Under the pieces are notes generated by a model. That model was given only the letters and a program-made list of their open reading frames with translations, ran no database searches and was not told where the DNA came from. Of a stretch of 64,000 nucleotides of DNA, positions 35,928-48,619 are shown piece after piece. Positions within the stretch are counted from its first letter, which is position 1, and every line of letters begins with the position of its first letter. Both the position numbers and the translations under genes were made by a program. This DNA comes from Carya illinoinensis (taxonomy: Eukaryota > Streptophyta > Magnoliopsida > Fagales > Juglandaceae): NCBI RefSeq assembly GCF_018687715.1, contig NC_056765.1, positions 14,667,001 to 14,731,000 on the forward strand, read 5' to 3'.

Positions 35928-36017
35928 GTTGGTTTCCAAGCCATTGCTGAAGCTGTTGGACTGGCTGCTATCAAGGCAGTAGTAGCCATCACTGCCATAA
36001 TTGCTGGTGGATGTTTG
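35928..36017 (+). pseudogene. Isolated exon of a KEA-type K+ efflux antiporter
   Basis: A TTTTCAG acceptor (to 35927) and a GTAAGT donor (from 36018) bound exactly 90 bases, which encode VGFQAIAEAVGLAAIKAVVA and then ITAIIAGGCL. This corresponds to a transmembrane segment in the Na+/H+ exchanger domain of plastid-envelope KEA1/KEA2 proteins, whose family role is K+/H+ exchange. The following exon (LLLRPIYKQIAEN in family members) is not seen in the next several hundred bases, and no other KEA exon is visible. It is therefore a lone captured or relict exon, kept open and with perfect splice sites. Confidence 0.8.
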
Positions 36018-36542
36018 GTAAGTTGATTAATTTTACTTCAACATTTCATTTGTTTAAACACGATTTCATGAGTATTGGTTTTTTTTTTTGTTAGGAAGAC
36101 TGATAAGATTAATTGGAATTACCTCTATGAAATAAGTAAATAGTACTTTTACAAACGAGATCCATGCTTTCGTAGATTTATGAGGCATGTTTCACTCACA
36201 TGAGAGGTTTGCACAATGTGGTTCATAATTGCTACCTTTTACTGTATAACGTTTACAGGTTTTGAGAGTAATACATGTTATAACCTTAACTACGTTCTAA
36301 GAAATGTATCATCTATTTATACATATAAAATGTTATGCTTTATTCCTTTAACATATATTACTCTCTCTATTAATTTAGTATAAATTTTTTGGTATTTTCC
36401 AAGCTTAACGATTGAATAACAATTTCAAAGAACTATTGGATAAGTGTGAAGAAGAAGAACTACCCATGAAGAAATGGTCCTAAAGCTAATGACAAATACT
36501 GTGTGAAGAAGAAGAATTATCCATGAAGAAGAACTTTCATGT
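36018..36542. other. Spacer with a 57-bp duplication
   Basis: GTGTGAAGAAGAAGAACTAC at 36444 recurs with changes at 36501. No gene was found. The right end abuts the copia fragment. Confidence 0.5.
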
Positions 36543-36674
36543 GCTTTGATCTCTCGCTCCGAAACTTGAACAGACCCAAAGACTTGCAAGTGTGACACAT
36601 TTGGCTTCCATCCACTCCATGCTTCTTGGGGTGTCACATCCTTCAAACTTTTTGTAGGTGGATGGTTAGAGAAA
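36543..36674 (-). pseudogene. Copia integrase fragment, left of CACTA-3
   Basis: The minus strand reads PPTKSLKDVTPQEAWSG and KPNVSHLQVFGSVQV, the end of a copia integrase core. It is the continuation of the copia copy at 49110-51045: the two halves are separated exactly by CACTA-3, and the frame resumes across the insertion when one AAA is removed. RT and the 3' LTR of this copia are missing to the left. Confidence 0.88.
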
Positions 36675-36689
36675 CACTACAACAGATTG

Positions 36690-37560
36690 GCCTTTTCCCG
36701 GCGTTGTAAAATCGCCGGCAAATAGACATAAATTCCCGCTATAGTTATATTCCAGCGATTATCTAATCGCCGCCTATTCGCCGGTATTATTCTTCCACTT
36801 TACATGTAGCAGGGCGAATAAAGAAAATCGCCGTGAAAAAATAAATATTTAGCGGCGATTTTTGTATCGCTGGCATGTACTTTTAATCTCTGCTATATAG
36901 TTTTCCTGTTTCAAAAATATATGGCAGCGATTTTAAAATGGCTGCCATATGATTTTGCAGCGCTTCCGTAATCGCTGCCAAATTCGTTTCAATTTCCAAA
37001 ATCATATGGCAGAGATTGAAAAATCGCTGCCAAATTATATAGCAGCGGTTCTTTAATCGCTGCCATATACTTTTCCTGGTTCAAAACTATATCCCAGCGA
37101 TCCAAAAATCGCTGCTATATGATAAGACAACGCTGTCTTAATCGTTGCTAAATCCATTTCTACTTTCCAAATTATATGGCAGCGATAAAAAAATTTGCTA
37201 CCATATGATATGGCAGCGCTTTGTTAATCGCTGCCATATAGTTTTTCTGTTTCAAAAATATATGGCAGCGATGCAAAAATCGCTGCCATATAATTTTGCT
37301 TGCACTGTCTTAATCGCTGCCAAATCATATTAGGAGTCAGCAAATCATATAGCAGCGCCTAAAAAATCGCTGAGATATAGTTTTCTGTTTCAATAGCATA
37401 TGGCAGCGATATAAAACTCGCTGCCATATGATTTGCCAGCGACTAAAAATCGTTGCAATAGGATTTTCTGAAATGGGAATCTATCCTATTAAATGGTTTT
37501 TTAAAATTATTGACGGCGATTAAAAAATAGCTGGAGAAACCTGAAAATCGAATTTTATAT
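36690..37560. repeat. CACTA-3 subterminal repeat array (left)
   Basis: Roughly twenty motifs of the type ATGGCAGCGAT...AAAATCGCTGCCATAT occur in alternating orientation and can form small hairpins. The TnpA-like protein of the element is expected to bind such arrays. Confidence 0.9.
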
Positions 37561-37900
37561 AACCTAGTAACCCAAATGTCAAAATGGGTTACTAGGTCTC
37601 ATTTATACTTTCTCCATTAATCCAATAGCACCTGATAGACATGATCATTTAATTTTCCATACTTAAAACAAAAATTTCGCTAACCATTTCTATTCAATTC
37701 AAAATTTACTCATATGCATCAAATGAATTGACCAACAATCATATAATATCTTTTTACATTGGGTGGTGCATTATACGAATCATATCAATTACAAACTGAG
37801 CTACTAATTACTCAAAAGATAAATATCACTAGTATAAGTTATTTCTAGATGACTCTACTCACTAAAACCAACAACTACCAGTAAAACATGTCATATTAGT

Positions 37901-40681
37901 TCAGGACTTTTCACCAACAGTCCCATCCAATTTTCACAAGATGACTTTTACAAAGAACAGTCGTGAACACCAAGATAACGCCGCTCCCACAACTGTCAGC
38001 CCATAAAGGTGGTTGGCCATATCACCTGAAAATAACATGAGATATCCACAAGGGTTCAGAAATTGACAACTCCATTTTTTTTTTTTTTTCAAAACTTCAC
38101 CCCACTTAGTTTAAGAAAATATAAATGCAATGGATTTAGTATTAATCATAGAGGTACAAGGTAAACTAACTAATTATGGCATGCTGTTGAAAGTGTATTA
38201 AGTCTTGCAGAGATGAGATTTATTTGTTGTTAATGGTGAGACTAATAACTTACTAACATTTGTACATATAAATGATACTTTGGGCGATTCAAGACTTGGA
38301 CAGAAAGTGTCAAAAAAGTCAGAAGCCATAGAGTGCCCTTCATCTCATCCTATAATAAGCGGTTTGAGGAAGAATCTCGGCCAAATAAGAAAATGATCCT
38401 AGCATTTGGATGACCAAGAAAAACCCTATTTTCATGTTGTTCTTTCCGATAGCTCGCTGCAGCATGCAATTACTAATTGATATGGGGGTTTCTATTGTAT
38501 GCTAATATATATATTTACTCGGCTGTAATGTCGTAATTGCATGTACACTACAAGTTTCTCTAGTTTTTGTTTTGGATCACATTAAGGAAAAAGCAAAAAT
38601 CCCTACTGCAGGTACCTTAGCCAACTATTTTTTCCATATCTTTTTATTCCCATCAATTCACCATCTTGCATGCAATGGTACAAAATGGGCGCAACAGTAC
38701 CACGAGTTGCTTAATATTCAAGCAGCCATGGATGGATGGATCTATGGTGCATGTGCAATATGCTCGAAGAAGCATGAGAATTTTAGCTACAACTACGTCC
38801 TGGGGACTCAATTTATACAATCTCGGCCAAAAAATGATGAAACAAGACTCAATTTAAACAATCTCGGCCAAAAATGGTTTGAAACAAGACTCAATTTAAA
38901 TAAGCAAAATGTTGATTCAATTTGTTAACTCACTCAAGGGCATAATCGTTGAAGAAAGGCATGAACCAAGTTGATAGCAATGGTTGTCAAAATAACCCTG
39001 ATTGTTACATGCTTAGGCAAACCATTTCCCTAAATTGTTCCATACATGATGAATTAATTGAGTGAGTTAAATGACCAATCAGTTTGGAAATCTTCACGAT
39101 ATATTTAAGCAAAACTGTGGGCAAAGTTCAGGCCTTATATCTAACCTAGAGTATCTGCCAACCTTGATGGGTCGATTCCCAACATCCCATGACAAACCAA
39201 CAAAATCACAATCCAGCTATTTGAGATTGGTTCTTAGAATAAATTAACCATTTTATGGAGGAGTCTCATATTGTGTATCAAGTAAAGCTTCAATATGCAT
39301 GCAGCAGTTATACTAACTTTGGCTGGGGGGGAAAAACATTCGCAAGATGACTCACATAGCATCTGCTATGTTAAGTCAGCAGCAAAATCAGCAAGCAGCA
39401 ATTAAGTTGAGATATTGGCATTTCCAGCTTTTTGTCCCCTTCCATTATGACAAGTGCACCACAACCAAAACTTAAGTTATACTACTGCAGTGAGGGTACT
39501 GTAACAGAACTTATTCACTGATGAATGCAATCAGTGTTAATGAAGCTTACCATCATTATTTGGGACATGTCGAAGAGCTTCATCATTCAGTCCCCTTGCC
39601 CTGACTTCCCTGCTGTAAAACACCAACAAAGGAAGTATTCATTGCCTAAATAGTTATAACATGAGACTCATCCCTAAACGATCATTATCTGAAAGAACTA
39701 AACACTTGGCATGATACAACCTACAACACACGCTTGGAAGCTAAGCAAAAGTGTATAACCTGCTATGATTATAAATCTGAAATCAAGGGGCTTCCTTAAA
39801 TACTCTGCCACATTGTCATATTCTAGATAAGCATTAACTGTACTTAAATATAAACACACGTTTTTTGTAGCCACATATTTAAAAAACTTGTTCCAAGGCA
39901 ACCTCTTGCCCCTATTTTGAATGAAGCCATTCAGATCCATAAACATGTTTTAGTAGTAAAACATACAATGATAAATAACAATAAAAGCGACATTAGAATT
40001 GGTTATAATGATTACCTTCACTCTAAAACATAGGGCGCTCATAACTAATTTTCAGGTCTGGTTTCTGTTAATATGTTAATATGTCCGAAGGAGACGAGAT
40101 TAAGTTGACAAGTGACTTTAATGAGTACCATCTTAGCGATGGTGTTAGTAAATCTCTAACTACCGTGGAATAGGTTTATTTTACTTTAAATAAACCTACA
40201 GCACTTGTTGGGTTTCTATAGTCCTAAGATGGAGAAAGAAGCAAGATATTTGTGAAATAATAGAGGGGAAAAAACCTAAAACCTCTCTAATACACAAATG
40301 GTTGATCTCTGTTGAATATCATTAACAGAGAGTATGGGAAAACCAGTGGCAACCTCAAGACATATAAATGCATACTTCCCTTCTTTGTACATAATTTTGA
40401 ATTTCAATGCTCTTTCATCTTGCAATGCCTTGTTGTTGCAAATGAAACATCCTCCTTTTGACCAAAACCCTATGGAAGCTACTAGTTCTGTTATTTAAGA
40501 TAATATGTAATATAACTTACATTTATATATAACTATATGATATACTCGAAGACAATAAATGTCACATAGAAACATAATAGTATCAGCTGGGAGCTAAAAA
40601 TGCAAATACAGAAATACCTTTCCAGCTTATCTGATTCATTTGGAACTCTCTCCTCCAAAGTCTGTTCAGTTTTGATTAAGT
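37901..40681 (-). pseudogene. Captured three-exon host gene fragment, unidentified, hydrophobic C-terminus
   Basis: Three minus-strand exons with clean GT-AG borders join in phase. Exon A is 40681-40618 (LIKTEQTLEERVPNESDKLE). Exon B is 39612-39551 (REVRARGLNDEALRHVPNND). Exon C is 38025-37901 (DMANHLYGLTVVGAALSW, then FFVKVIL). In exon C a TGA replaces a likely Trp codon after VIL, and the frame then reads KLDGTVGEKS to a TGA at 37903-37901. The hydrophobic stretch in exon C suggests a single C-terminal membrane anchor. I do not recognise the family. Two introns of about 1.0 and 1.5 kb separate the exons. The start of the gene is absent, so it is the 3' end of a captured gene. Confidence 0.65.
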
Positions 40682-41202
40682 CTGAAATGGAAGATTGTAC
40701 GTGTCCTCCTTGCTTCTCATCTCAACCTCTACGTGAATAGAACTGGGTCTCATTACAAAACAGGTAGAGATCAATGAACAACTCCAAAATGCACATAAAC
40801 TTTATAGTAACAAGCCCAACGAACTTAGAAAAAGTAACTTTTCGTTTTCCCCCATTTACATGAAGAAACATACAACCAAACCCACTTACCATGCACGTTT
40901 TCCAATTGCTTCCCTCACACTTTTAGCGCTTTTACAAAAGTGTTACTCCCTTTTTTTCATCATTTTGTTGGAACCATATGATGCAAGGTGTCAGCCTCGT
41001 AAAAACAGATCTAATTTGTTCCAATTTCCCCTGCCAAATGTAGCAATAAAACACCACCACTTCAAACCTCAAAAGTTGAAACCCACAAACTGCACTAAGC
41101 AAAAATTAGGTGTTAAAAATGCAGAGGACAGAAATCATACCTCCATAACTCAAACTGTCAATTCCTTTCACTTTATATTTATATAGATATAGTAATATCT
41201 AT

Positions 41203-41222
41203 ATATATATATATATATATAT
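41203..41222. repeat. AT microsatellite
   Basis: A short (TA)n run downstream of the CACTA-3 ORF1 stop codon. Confidence 0.9.
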
Positions 41223-41286
41223 TGCCCAGTTGTGATATTGTCTAACAAAAAACCACCCAATCCAATACAAAAAACCAAGGAGCATG

Positions 41287-43325
41287 TCACCCCCCTTTTG
41301 GGTCGGGGGAATCGTTACACTGAGTCTGTCGATACGACTCAGTGAATGAAGGATGATCCTTAAAGAACTCCTGAAGCAATCTATCAGTCTGCATCTGATT
41401 TGCCCTAAGAGCCCGCATCTCTGATCTCATTTCATCCAGCTGACTCTTATACGCTTCAGCATCTTTCTTATGTTGTTCAGAGTCTTTCTTGTGTCTTTCA
41501 ATCTCAGACAGGTAGCATTGCATCTTAAGTTGGTCACGTTGTCTACTTGACTCGGGAATGACCATCTCCCCGAGTCCTCGCGCATATCCAGGTCGATGGC
41601 CAAGGACCTCCCTGAAGACAGTCGCTGCTGCCTCATCATTACGTTGCTCTGGTTCTAGGCCATCCAACCTACTTGTCATCTCTTTCTGCACATGCACAAA
41701 ACAACGATTATTAACATAAGTAATGTCACAAAATTACTCATTTATTATTGTCAAAAATAAACATTGTAGGGAGATGGACTGTATGTAATCTACTCACGTA
41801 TGTTTCTTCTGTAGCATCTGTCACAAACTTGTTCTTCTTCTTCGACCAGCGCGTCTCTTTATAGAAGTCAACCAAATTTCCATTCTCAGCGTGCTACAGA
41901 AGATGAGCAACACGTATAAGAAGTTTTTCGAGGTAGAAACATAAGTTTATTGTTTAACAATGTGCATGGAATTACAAAAAGCACATCATGTTAATCAACC
42001 ACTACCCAACTTTGTGGTAATTATATCACAAAAATGCAAAGGAAAATGGATTCACATGTAGAGGAACGTTTTTTCAGAAAATATGGGTTTGGAATGCGAT
42101 CAAGATTATTCAAATGAACATGGTCAGTTGGGAGGCATTCTCATACCTTTTGCTCGAGGATTCGGACGAATGATTTACGTCCTGATGTGTGATTAATTGC
42201 CTACTTCTTCCTGTTCTCCCGGTTTTGAGATGAAATTTTCTGCAATGCACACGTTTTTTGGTTAGCTATGTTGAACAACCACTATATTTGCCTCTTTAGA
42301 CATACTAATGGAAGGATTTATTACAGAAATTTGAGTTGGTTAATATATACCTTAAATGCATCACTGCCCCACCTTCCACACAACTTGGCCCATACAAGAG
42401 GGTCCACCAAGCTTGTCCCACTAGCTAACGCCTCTTCATGGCTTTCAAATGATTGGTAAATCTTGTGCAAATCGTGATGGAAGGAGTTGAAGCGCTTACA
42501 AAGTGCCTTTGTCACCGTCAATCGGTGGTTTTCCCGTTCCCAGTCGAGCACGAAGTCAGACTACAATTCAGAGCAAACTAGTATTAATATTATGATTATG
42601 AGACATATAAACCACTTTAAAAATCAATCGACTCGAATTGATATCACTTACCCGAACACGATCAATGAGCTCCTCTTTCATGGCTTCTGGGACATCGGTC
42701 CAACGCGCATAACTCATGTCACAATATTGTTTAACAATCCAGGATACTCGTGTCGTGAACATAGAAGCATGCTCACAACATGGGACAGTCTCACCATCAT
42801 TTATCTTTAAAAGTACTTTCCCGTACTTTCTCACCTTCTCAAACTCGATGCATCTAGCGGGCCCACGAAATCGTTTTCTTTGTTGCTGCGTTACTTCAGG
42901 TTCTGTGGGGGCGTCCGCAACTGTATTGAAAAACTCACTAGATTAGTATATGTAATTATAAGAAACATAATTATAACAAACACATATTTTGTCAATGCAT
43001 TCAATATATATCGAAAAAGTCAATATACCAGTTTGTGGTATACTGGCGTCCTCCAATCTCGCGTCTTTTCTAGGAGGTGATTGTTCGCGCACTGGTGAGG
43101 CTTCCCGAGTAGGCGCTGGTGTGGGAATTGGGTTGGTAGATGGTGGGGGACTTGGGGGCTGTGTGGAGTCATCCGACGAGGATTGATTACACTCCTCTGG
43201 GCTGTGATATGAGGCAATTTTCGCTCCCCTTGGTCGGTTGTGGCGAGCCGAGTAAGGTACATGGCGCCTAGCCCGAATACCTCGCAGCCTCCCTCCGACT
43301 CTAGAACTGGGTCCCGCTCGGTCAC
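41287..43325 (-). pseudogene. CACTA-3 ORF1 (Ptta/En/Spm, Transposase_24), six exons, one stop
   Basis: Exons read from the minus strand with GT-AG borders: 43325-43029 (Arg/Pro-rich, SSRVGGRLRGIRARRHVPYS), 42920-42652 (RFRGPARCIEFEKVRKYGK through SYARWTDVPEAMKEELIDR), 42560-42351 (LDWERENHRLTVTKALCKRF, then WAKLCGRWGSDAFK), 42239-42147 (HTSGRKSFVRILEQK), 41893-41798 (NGNLVDFYKETRWSKKKNK) and 41685-41287 (MTSRLDGLEPEQRNDEA, GHRPGYARGLG and a coiled-coil tail). A TAG in the fourth exon is the only stop seen in the exons listed, which begin at 43325. Any exon upstream of 43325 was not identified. The protein family is the accessory TNPA-like partner of CACTA transposases. Confidence 0.75.
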
Positions 43326-43892
43326 CTGCATGTGTATTATTACAAAATAATTTTAACAAACGTTAGGTCCATTCCGTGAAAAAAATCTGAAAGTAATACA
43401 AGAGTGGTTCAAAATAAGATCAATTATCTACCAATTTCAACAGTATGTTAGTAGACTAACCCTTGCGTTATGATACACATATAATTACAAAGGCCATGAA
43501 GAGATTAGTATAAATTATACACCTTGATAATTAATAGCACTCCTCATGCCGCCAGCTTGAAGATGGGATTGCATGATAAATTGGTCTAGTAGGAGAAAGC
43601 AATTCCGACCAAAACTTGTCTGTGCAGTGGTTTTCCCTTAATGTGACGTAGTATTGTTTCCCCTCACCTGAATAAGCATAATCATAGAAATACACATCAT
43701 AAGTCAAACAATTTTAGAGCAAATAAGAATATAAAAACATCGAAGTGATATTCTACATATTAGTTCAGTCATAGAAGTCAAAAAGTATACTTAATGTGGA
43801 AAAAAAAAACGACTAATCACAAAAGGTATTTCATACTTAATGTCACAATTTGTGGTACCAACTTAATGCAAAGAAGTTCCTGGCATATTTGA

Positions 43893-44892
43893 TTAATCTG
43901 ACCCAACATCATCGTCTGTGGATAGGTCCTCCTCATCTGAATATTCCCGCTCACTACACGCATCTTCAGAGCCAGAATTCATCATGTCATCATTAATAAA
44001 GTCTGATGAATCTATGCATTGACCATCCACATGCATGACTTCCCGTGCATCAATATGGCTAGGTGGTATATCAAGCCGATCCAATGGAGTTGACCCTGGA
44101 TCAGAGTTATCACACTGCACTGGTTCATAATAATATGATGACTCATTTTCTTGATCGGCCTCATGGGTACTTGATTCGCCATCATTAATATCTGCGTTAC
44201 TCCTCGACATGGACGGAATGTTGTATACATTCCTATTTGTATAGTTCTGCACAACACCCCAATTCCCTTTCACCCTTAAATCTCTTATGTAGAAACATTG
44301 ATCAGCCTGACTTGCCAACACGAACGGTTCATCCTTATACCAAGTCCTGCTCAAGTTGACACTAATCATATGGTCATCCACCCGTACCCCTCGTTTTCGA
44401 TCACCAACGTCAAACCAATCACATTCAAATAGGTACACCCGACGGCACTCCATGTAGCGTAACTCTATGATATTTTTAAGACAACCGTAAAAGTCTGCAT
44501 TATTTGTGGCCTCGTCCCTAGTTACCAAAACCCCAGAATTTTGTGTACGTCGACGAAGTTCACAACCCTTCGTATGAAACCGCTTTCCATTTATTATGCA
44601 TGCATCATATGATGCAACCCAACGATCAGGCCCGCAAGCTAACGCATACAGATCAGCTGACACATCAAGTGGGTTCTTGGTACGATGTTCCTGGATCTAT
44701 AGCAATATTGTTGAAGATTTACAAGTTTTTATTATTTTCATAATTCCAAAACATGTCAAATAAATTTATGATGTCAACATAGATAAGTATGGAGGAGAAC
44801 TTACACAGTGCTTGAACCAAGTTGCAAACTCGGTTTGATGCGTGCTCACGATGCTGTTTGGGTGTTGCACCCTACATTTCTCGTAGTGTTCC
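43893..44892 (-). pseudogene. CACTA-3 TNP2 C-terminal remnant (DUF4216)
   Basis: An exon at 44892-44805 encodes FREHYEKCRVQHPNSIVSTH and TEFATWFKHC, the segment between DUF4218 and DUF4216 of TNP2. A GTAAGT donor and a 44697 acceptor lead to the last exon, 44696-43893. That exon has LYALACGPDRWVASYDACII, GVLVTRDEATNN, YLFECDWFDVGDRKRG and QCFYIRDLRVKGNWGVV (DUF4216), and an acidic tail. The catalytic Transposase_21 core and everything N-terminal to it are absent upstream. The remaining frame is open over 256 codons. Confidence 0.85.
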
Positions 44893-46592
44893 CTAAATTT
44901 GGAGCACATAATCGCAACACAGTTCAACAAGCGTTATGGGCATGCATATATAAAAACTTGTTAAGTTTAAGATGGAAGTAGATTTTGATCTAAAAGAGAC
45001 CAATCTCCGGACAATTGTTGAGCACATACCAGATGGCTGCCTTAAAGAGTTATCTGACATCCCAAAACGATTAAAAAGATAAATTAACTTTAAACAATCT
45101 AAAATACTAGGATATGATGTTCTATTCTTTTAATTTTTAAAAGTAAATTTGAATAATTCTATATAAAACACACACTAGTTATAACATATATATAACTAAT
45201 ATGTGATATTATAATCAACATATAAATAATCAGATCATTAGTCTAAAGAGAGGAAAATTTCAAAGCATAAACTCTTTGCCCAAAAAGTTAGAATCTTATG
45301 TCACCCAAAAGAGCATTAAACAACATTAACCTCAGGAATATAACCAACTTATCATCAAGTACACCAATCTAGCAATAGATAACCATTTCACAAGATGGCT
45401 TGTCCCTAGCATTGGCCTTTATTATCATCCATCAGTTCAACAAAACCAACATTGAGAATGTTAATCATACTTCCATAAACAATTAAAAATAACCATTTCA
45501 AGGTATGTCCCAGCAATGGTTGCCTACTTTTTAACTTTGGATTTAGTCACAATCCAAAATAGGAGAATGTGCATAACTACACATATCAGTCCCCTTCCGT
45601 TGGGAAATTACATCTGATAGTTCAGATTTGATCTTTAGCGATTAGCTGAAAGGGCAAGAGAATTTCACAAATGGTTGTGAAATAAGCACTTTGTCACCTA
45701 TTTTAGGTCCAACAAGGCAAAAATGCAAAACCCTTTGTCCCATTACTGGCCCATAAAGGAAACATCAAAACCAAAAAAGGCTGGAAGATTGAAGCAGTAA
45801 ATGGGTAGTGACCGTAATGTCCAAGTCACTTAATTCTCATGCTAAAATTTTAAACACAAAAGAAAGGGCAGTCACAATTGTCATAAGTGAGCAAAAATCA
45901 GTTATCATATATAATGCTGGGGCATGCAATACCAAGATATTATGAGTTTAAACAAAACACCACTCAATTCACCATATAGTGTTAGGACGGCTGCAATAAC
46001 AAGGCTATTAAATGCCACAGAACTCTGCACATGTTTCTGATCTTGTACTTTTCTGCCACTCACAGCAAATCAAGACAGGAAGTAGGCCAAAAATACTGTT
46101 TCATAGTTACCTATTTAGCAACGCACAGTCGCGGCAGGATGTGCGTGATGTTAGATAGGCTATTGCTGCACAATGGCAATCTGCTGCAAATTCAAACCAA
46201 ATGCAAATTGAAACACACAATTATTTCCAAGAAAGAGACAGGGCCTAAGCAACCAATTATTACAACAATATTAGTAGTAAAACATATTATACTGCAGGTG
46301 TTTCTCAGTTGTTAAAAGTTAAGAAGTGTTATGACAGGTGATCCCTAATCTCAGATTTTCCTGCTTTGGAAGTTTTACATTAAGTTCATTGACTGCTTAA
46401 TAAAATCAAAGAATTAAAAACAGATGATTATATAAGTACAAAAGAAATCAGGACAGAATTTATGGTCACCACACCCCCCCCAGCAAAAAAAAAAAGAAAT
46501 CAGGACAGAATTTTCAGCATCCATGCACATTTAACTAAATTCTGGAAGACAAAAAGAAGACACGGAATTGATTAAGTTTGCCACCATTTCAG
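44893..46592. other. CACTA-3 interior without recognised coding sequence
   Basis: This noncoding stretch lies between the TNP2 remnant and the amidase exons. A possible minus-strand donor (CATCTG|GTATGTG) lies near 45030. No other exon could be assigned. Confidence 0.4.
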
Positions 46593-47163
46593 TTGCACTA
46601 GTTCAGTATTCAATAGCAGGAAATTTTCTAGGACTGCCAGCAGTGACTGTTCCGGTCTGATCTTATCATCCTTTTTGTCTTTCTGCCATCTTTTGCGGTA
46701 TGCTATTCATAGTAGCAAACTTGATCAATTCTTCCATCAACAGGTGGGATATGACAAACTTGGTTTGCCGATTGGCCTGCAGTTTATTGGGAGGCCATGG
46801 TCTGAACCAACATTAATTCACATAGCATCTGTTATGCAGGTAGATTACCAAATAGTTACAGAGAAGAAGCTAGTAGTTTCTTTCTGTTTCTCACTTTTCT
46901 TCTATCCTTTGTGATTTATGTTCAGATCAAGGATATTGAATAACTCAGTTTTGCCAAAAAATATTCACATTGACATGCTGCAAACCTTTTTAGATTCTGC
47001 TTATGCATAGCATCAGTGAAAGGCATTATATGAATTATGATGAAGGGGAAGACTACAATAATTTTCAGTGTCCTAACATGTAGAGCTAATTTCATGGCAG
47101 GCCCTCTGCATGTCAGAATACAGAAAGCCGGAGGTCTTCCATGATCTTCTCAATAGGGATTAA
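46593..47163 (+). pseudogene. Captured last three exons of an FAAH-like amidase
   Basis: Exons at 46593-46654 (ALVQYSIAGNFLGLPAVTVP), 46744-46839 (VGYDKLGLPIGLQFIGRPWS then EPTLIHIASVMQ) and 47101-47163 (ALCMSEYRKPEVFHDLLNRD and a TAA stop) have AG acceptors and GT donors. The exons join in frame with no internal stop. The sequence matches the C-terminal end of plant amidase-signature proteins of the fatty acid amide hydrolase/GatA type, which hydrolyse amide bonds. The catalytic Ser-cisSer-Lys region lies upstream in the family and is absent. The fragment is on the opposite strand to the CACTA-3 genes. Whether it is transcribed is unknown. Confidence 0.88.
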
Positions 47164-48540
47164 GTGCACAGGGAATGTCCACAACATTACAGATGGTCAC
47201 ACATATGAGCAACTCTACACTGGATAATGATGTCCACTGAACTTCTCTTTCTTTTCTTTTCTTTTTTTCTCTTTTTTTGTGAGCACTTACTGTACTTCTC
47301 GATTATGCTATTATGTTTTTACCCAAAAGGTCTATATTACTTTTACAATTAACAATAATATGCAACATCATTCGAAAAGTAAGCATTATTCGGTTGAAGA
47401 GCTTGCAATCTTATGACCGCTGAATATCTATGTCGTTGTGTTCAAATCTTAAACTATTAGACTGTCAAATTCATGTGCATCTGACACAGAGGATATATTC
47501 ATGAGAAAATGATGATTTGAATGGTAGCGACGTAGTTTTTTCCTTTCTAAACTGAACCCTGAAAACTTCCTCCATAGCTGCATCCAAGTAACTATAGGAA
47601 GAATGCAAAACCATCATGTATAGATGAAAAGAAACCCGCTCAAACTACAAATATTACTGCTATCTGAAGGTGGCATGACAGATTTTTCGAGGACCAAAAA
47701 CCAGATGGGTTTAATTCTTTGGTATCACTTTCACTTAATGATGCTAACCTACTTTGTATGGGGTGTTTGATAACATATTCTGGTTAAAACGTGCTCTTGA
47801 AACTAATGGGTGGTTGTTTTGGCTATGACAAATTAAAAACTGTCTGAAGGCTAGGGAAAATGATCACCACAAACCAACAACATCAAACCAGCCCCACAGG
47901 GTACTATAACAGAAACAAACCAATAAAACACAAATCATCCATGGAACAAATAAAGTATAAACCATACAAAGGAATAGATGAGAACTCAGAAATGTCAGGG
48001 ACCAAAAAGTAAGAAACTGGAGAAGCACAGATTTCAAATAAAAACCCTAAGCAACTCGCTGCATAGGCCAAAAACTAAGAAACAGTTCAATACTTAATTT
48101 TCCATAGTGATAAAATCAGATAAACTAAATACCAGAGAACAGCCCAGCAGCATTTAATTTAAAATCACTAAAGCCAGTTATCTATCTTAGCAGGTCGGCT
48201 ACCATTTGCATCATTATTGAACTGCAATTGGGGGTTTCAGAATGGAATATTGTTTCCATTTTACATTCAAGTTCAAATTTTAAAACTATAGTTCAATTAG
48301 GAAGCAAAAAATCAGTTGTCTAATACCGAACGAAAAGGATGGGGCTAAAAAATTATAACTTGAAGTGAACGTGGGTGTGTGGTGAGAAGCAGAGAAGGAG
48401 AAGGTGCTTACCAGTGGTCGGCAACTCAGAACTCCAACAACTTCACAAGCCGTGCAGCACCAAACCCACATTCAATCTTCGGTGGAGATAGAGAAGGGGA
48501 AACAACTGAATGCCCTAGGATTACAAAATCAGAGGGTTTT
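47164..48540. other. CACTA-3 5' side, noncoding
   Basis: This is likely leader and promoter sequence of the minus-strand CACTA-3 genes or of captured DNA. A minus-strand donor-like site CGACCACTG|GTAAGCACC lies near 48411 and could end a leader exon. No protein was recognised. Confidence 0.4.
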
Positions 48541-48547
48541 CACGAGT

Positions 48548-48569
48548 GAGAGAGAGAGAGATAGTGTGT

Positions 48570-48616
<47 letters not shown>
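48548..48616. repeat. GA microsatellite
   Basis: (GA)n of about 65 bp, interrupted twice near its left end. Confidence 0.95.

Positions 48617-48619
<3 letters not shown>

Noticed and set aside
36690..37560. Regular short repeats as a CRISPR-like array
   Set aside because: Repeats alternate orientation, vary in spacing, and sit at a CACTA terminus in plant DNA.
38572..38928. 118-codon plus-strand frame inside CACTA-3
   Set aside because: It lies in an intron-length gap of the captured minus-strand gene, has no recognisable motif, and contains an internal duplication.
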